Positions 12,901 to 15,900 of a stretch of 37,356 nt of DNA are shown here, one piece after another. The DNA comes from Planctomycetales bacterium (lineage in GTDB: Bacteria; Planctomycetota; Planctomycetia; Planctomycetales; Planctomycetaceae): assembly GCA_016235885.1 (NCBI GenBank), contig JACRIH010000091.1, positions 1 through 37,356 on the forward strand. Reading direction: 5' to 3'. The notes under the pieces are model-generated. The model saw nothing but the letters and a program-made list of their open reading frames with translations, did no database searches and was not told where the DNA came from. Position 1 is the stretch's first letter, and every line of letters starts with the position of its first letter. Made by a program: the position numbers and the translations under genes.

Positions 12901-15900
12901 GAGGTCGGTGATCGACGGCGACGCGGCGAAATTCAGCCCCACCAGGCCATTGAATTGAGCGAGGTCGCCACCGCTGATGGTGATGTCGTACACACTGCCG
13001 CTGCCGCTGACACCGGTCACGGTCGCAGTGGTCGTGCCATTGATCGCGAAGTCGGCCGCGTCCACCCCGGTCACCGACTCGCTGAAGATGGCTCGGAAGA
13101 CGAGCGTGTCGGCATTCGTGGGACTGGTGGCCGGTGTCTGTCGGGTGAAACTGAGAGTGCTCGGAGCCGCGTCGTCGAGACCGAACGTGAACGTGTTCTC
13201 GTCGTGGTCGCCGTTGGTGATGACCACGTCTCCCAGGGTCTCGTCGATCGGAATGCCGGACAGCAACGAAATGGTGATCGTGGTGCTGCCGCCAGCCGCG
13301 ACGTTCGCTGCGGGAGCACTTGTCATTTGGTAGCCGTAGGGAAGCAAGATGCTGCCGATCGAGAGGGCGGACACGCCGCGATTCAGGAGCGTGAAGGTTC
13401 GCGACGTGCTGACCTGGAACGGCCCACCGCCGTCCGGCACGTTGGCCGCGGTCGTGTTGTCCGTCACCTGAATCTCCGGTGCCGAGACCGATTCGAGGCG
13501 CACTGCGTCGGCCAGCATGGTTCCCGATGCGGCGGTCGCGAGTTGCACGATCAGAGTGCCCGACGCGCCGACTCGAAACGAGCCGCCGAGATCCTCCCAG
13601 GTCACGCCATCTATGGTGAAATCGTTCGGAGCGACGGATTGATCGACCAGCACGGCTCCCCGCAGATTGGCGGGCGCGATGGAACCATCGTACGTGCTGA
13701 ACGGCGAGACGGTCGATGCGCCGGCGATCGTCTGCCAGGTCGCCGACACGCGGTACAAGCTGTTCGGCGTCAGCCCCGTGAATGTCCAGGTCGCGGTGTT
13801 GACTCCGGCGCTCGACGGCATTTCCTTTTGATCGCCGAGATACCCGGCGACGGACGCCGACCAACCGGTATCGCTGTAACCCGCGTTTCCATCGTCCACT
13901 TGGCCCGTGTTGGCGGACTCGACCAGATAGCCCAAGGTGGTCGTGCCCACCGCGTCATTCCATGTCCCGCTACCCGTGATTTGGAGATGATCTTCATTGC
14001 CGGTATTGCTCGGCTCACCGGCGCTCCAGTTGGTGTATTCGCCACCGACCGCGCTGCCTCCGGCCCCCCCCGACCAGAATTGAACTCCCACATCCGGCCC
14101 GGTGTCCCACAACCATGCCCCTTCCACGGCCGAGTCCGTGCCACCGATCCAGGCGTTGCTGCCACCCGTCGCGGTCAGGGCAGCGGCATTCTCGGCGGCC
14201 GAACGGATCGTGGCCAAATAGCCTCCCGGCACATCCAACGGAGCCTGTGACTTGGCGGACGTCCAAGTTCTCGCCGTCGCGATGTACGTGAATGTGGACG
14301 CCGCGTTGGCCACGTCGCCATCGAGCGTGAACGTCGTGGGCGATTCGTTGGGATCGCCGTTGACCAGCGACACTTCGCCGATGAACGCGCCGGCCGTGGA
14401 CGAGGATCGTTGCACGCTGAAGGTCGTCGAACTGAAACCCGCTCCGGACGCCGCAGGGAGTTGCGTCGCCGGGCTGGACGTCAGCGTGTAGCCATTCGGC
14501 AGCGTGAGTTGCCCGATCGTGAGCGCGGTGGCTCCGTAGTTGCGGATCGCGATCGTGCGATTGAGCGCCGCGCCGCCGAATGTCGTTGTCCCCAAATCAA
14601 TCCGGCCTTCGCCATCCGCCAGCAGCAAGTTGCCGCCGGTGACGTCGAGTAGCACGATTTCCGGGTCCACCAACCGCTCGATGCGGATCGCGTCGGCGAT
14701 CGCCAGATTCGCCGCGTGGCTGTCGCTGAGCGTGATGGTCAGCGTGCCGCCCGCGCTGGCGACTCGCACCGGCAATCCCAAGTGTGCCCACTGCGACCCG
14801 CCGTCCGTGAGGTCGTCCGGAGCCACGCTTTGATCGACCGTGGTCGCCTGCGGGCCATCAGAGCCGGTGACCGTGAAGTTGGCGGTGGTCGTGTTGTTGC
14901 CAGCGTCTTCCAGCCACGTCGCAGAGACCTGGTAGAAGCCCGCCGCCAATCCGGTGAACGTCCAAGTGGCGGTTTCGGTGCCTGCCCCCGGTGTGTGCTG
15001 GCGACTGTCGCCGAGATGGCCGGTTGCACCGCTGGACCAAGTGCCGACCTGCGAGTAACCCGCATCGCCATCGTCGATCACTTGCACCGTGGACACCGTG
15101 CCGACGACCTGGAAGTTGAACGGATTCTCGTCGAGGTCCGACGTCGCCAACGAAACGAGGCCGCTGATCGTGCCGAGGTTCCCCGCATTGAAACGGAGTT
15201 GGAACGTGCGCGTGGCGGCGGGAGCCAGCGTCGTCTGTCCGGAATCACTGACGATTTCAAAGCCGGCCGGCGCGTCGATGGTCGCCCCCAGCGTCAGCGA
15301 CCCGGCACCGACATTGGTCACCACGAACGTCTTGGTCACGGACTGACCGATATCGGTCGTCGGATACGTCACGACTCCCGAATCATCGACGACGTTCGTG
15401 CCGCCATCGACCGTCAGGGTGACATTGTCCGCAATGGCACCGCTCGTCACGTGCCCGGCGAGTGTGAACGTGAACGGATCGCGATCGCTGGCGGCGTTGG
15501 GAGCATTGGACGCATCGACTCCCGTTCCCTGGATCACCAGCACGTCTTCGTCGGGGTCGTTCGAGAAGATCCGCAGCTCGTCGCGAAATTCGCCGACGGC
15601 GGCCCCGCTCAGCGTCACGGTGATCGACGCCGACGTTCCCGGAGTCAACGTCAGTGGCAATCCGCCCGGCACGCTGACCGTGTACGCACTGCCGACCCCC
15701 GCCCCCAAGTCCACGGCGGTGATGACCAGATTCGGTGCGCCGGTCGGTGCGTCGTTTTTCACAGTAATGAGCTTCGCCAGATTGTTGCCCAGCGTCGTAT
15801 TGAACGGCACATCGCCGGTGAAATCACTGGCGTAGTCCGCACTGTTTTGAACTCGCAGTTCCGGTTGATTGATCGTCGGCAACCCAAACGAAACTCGCTC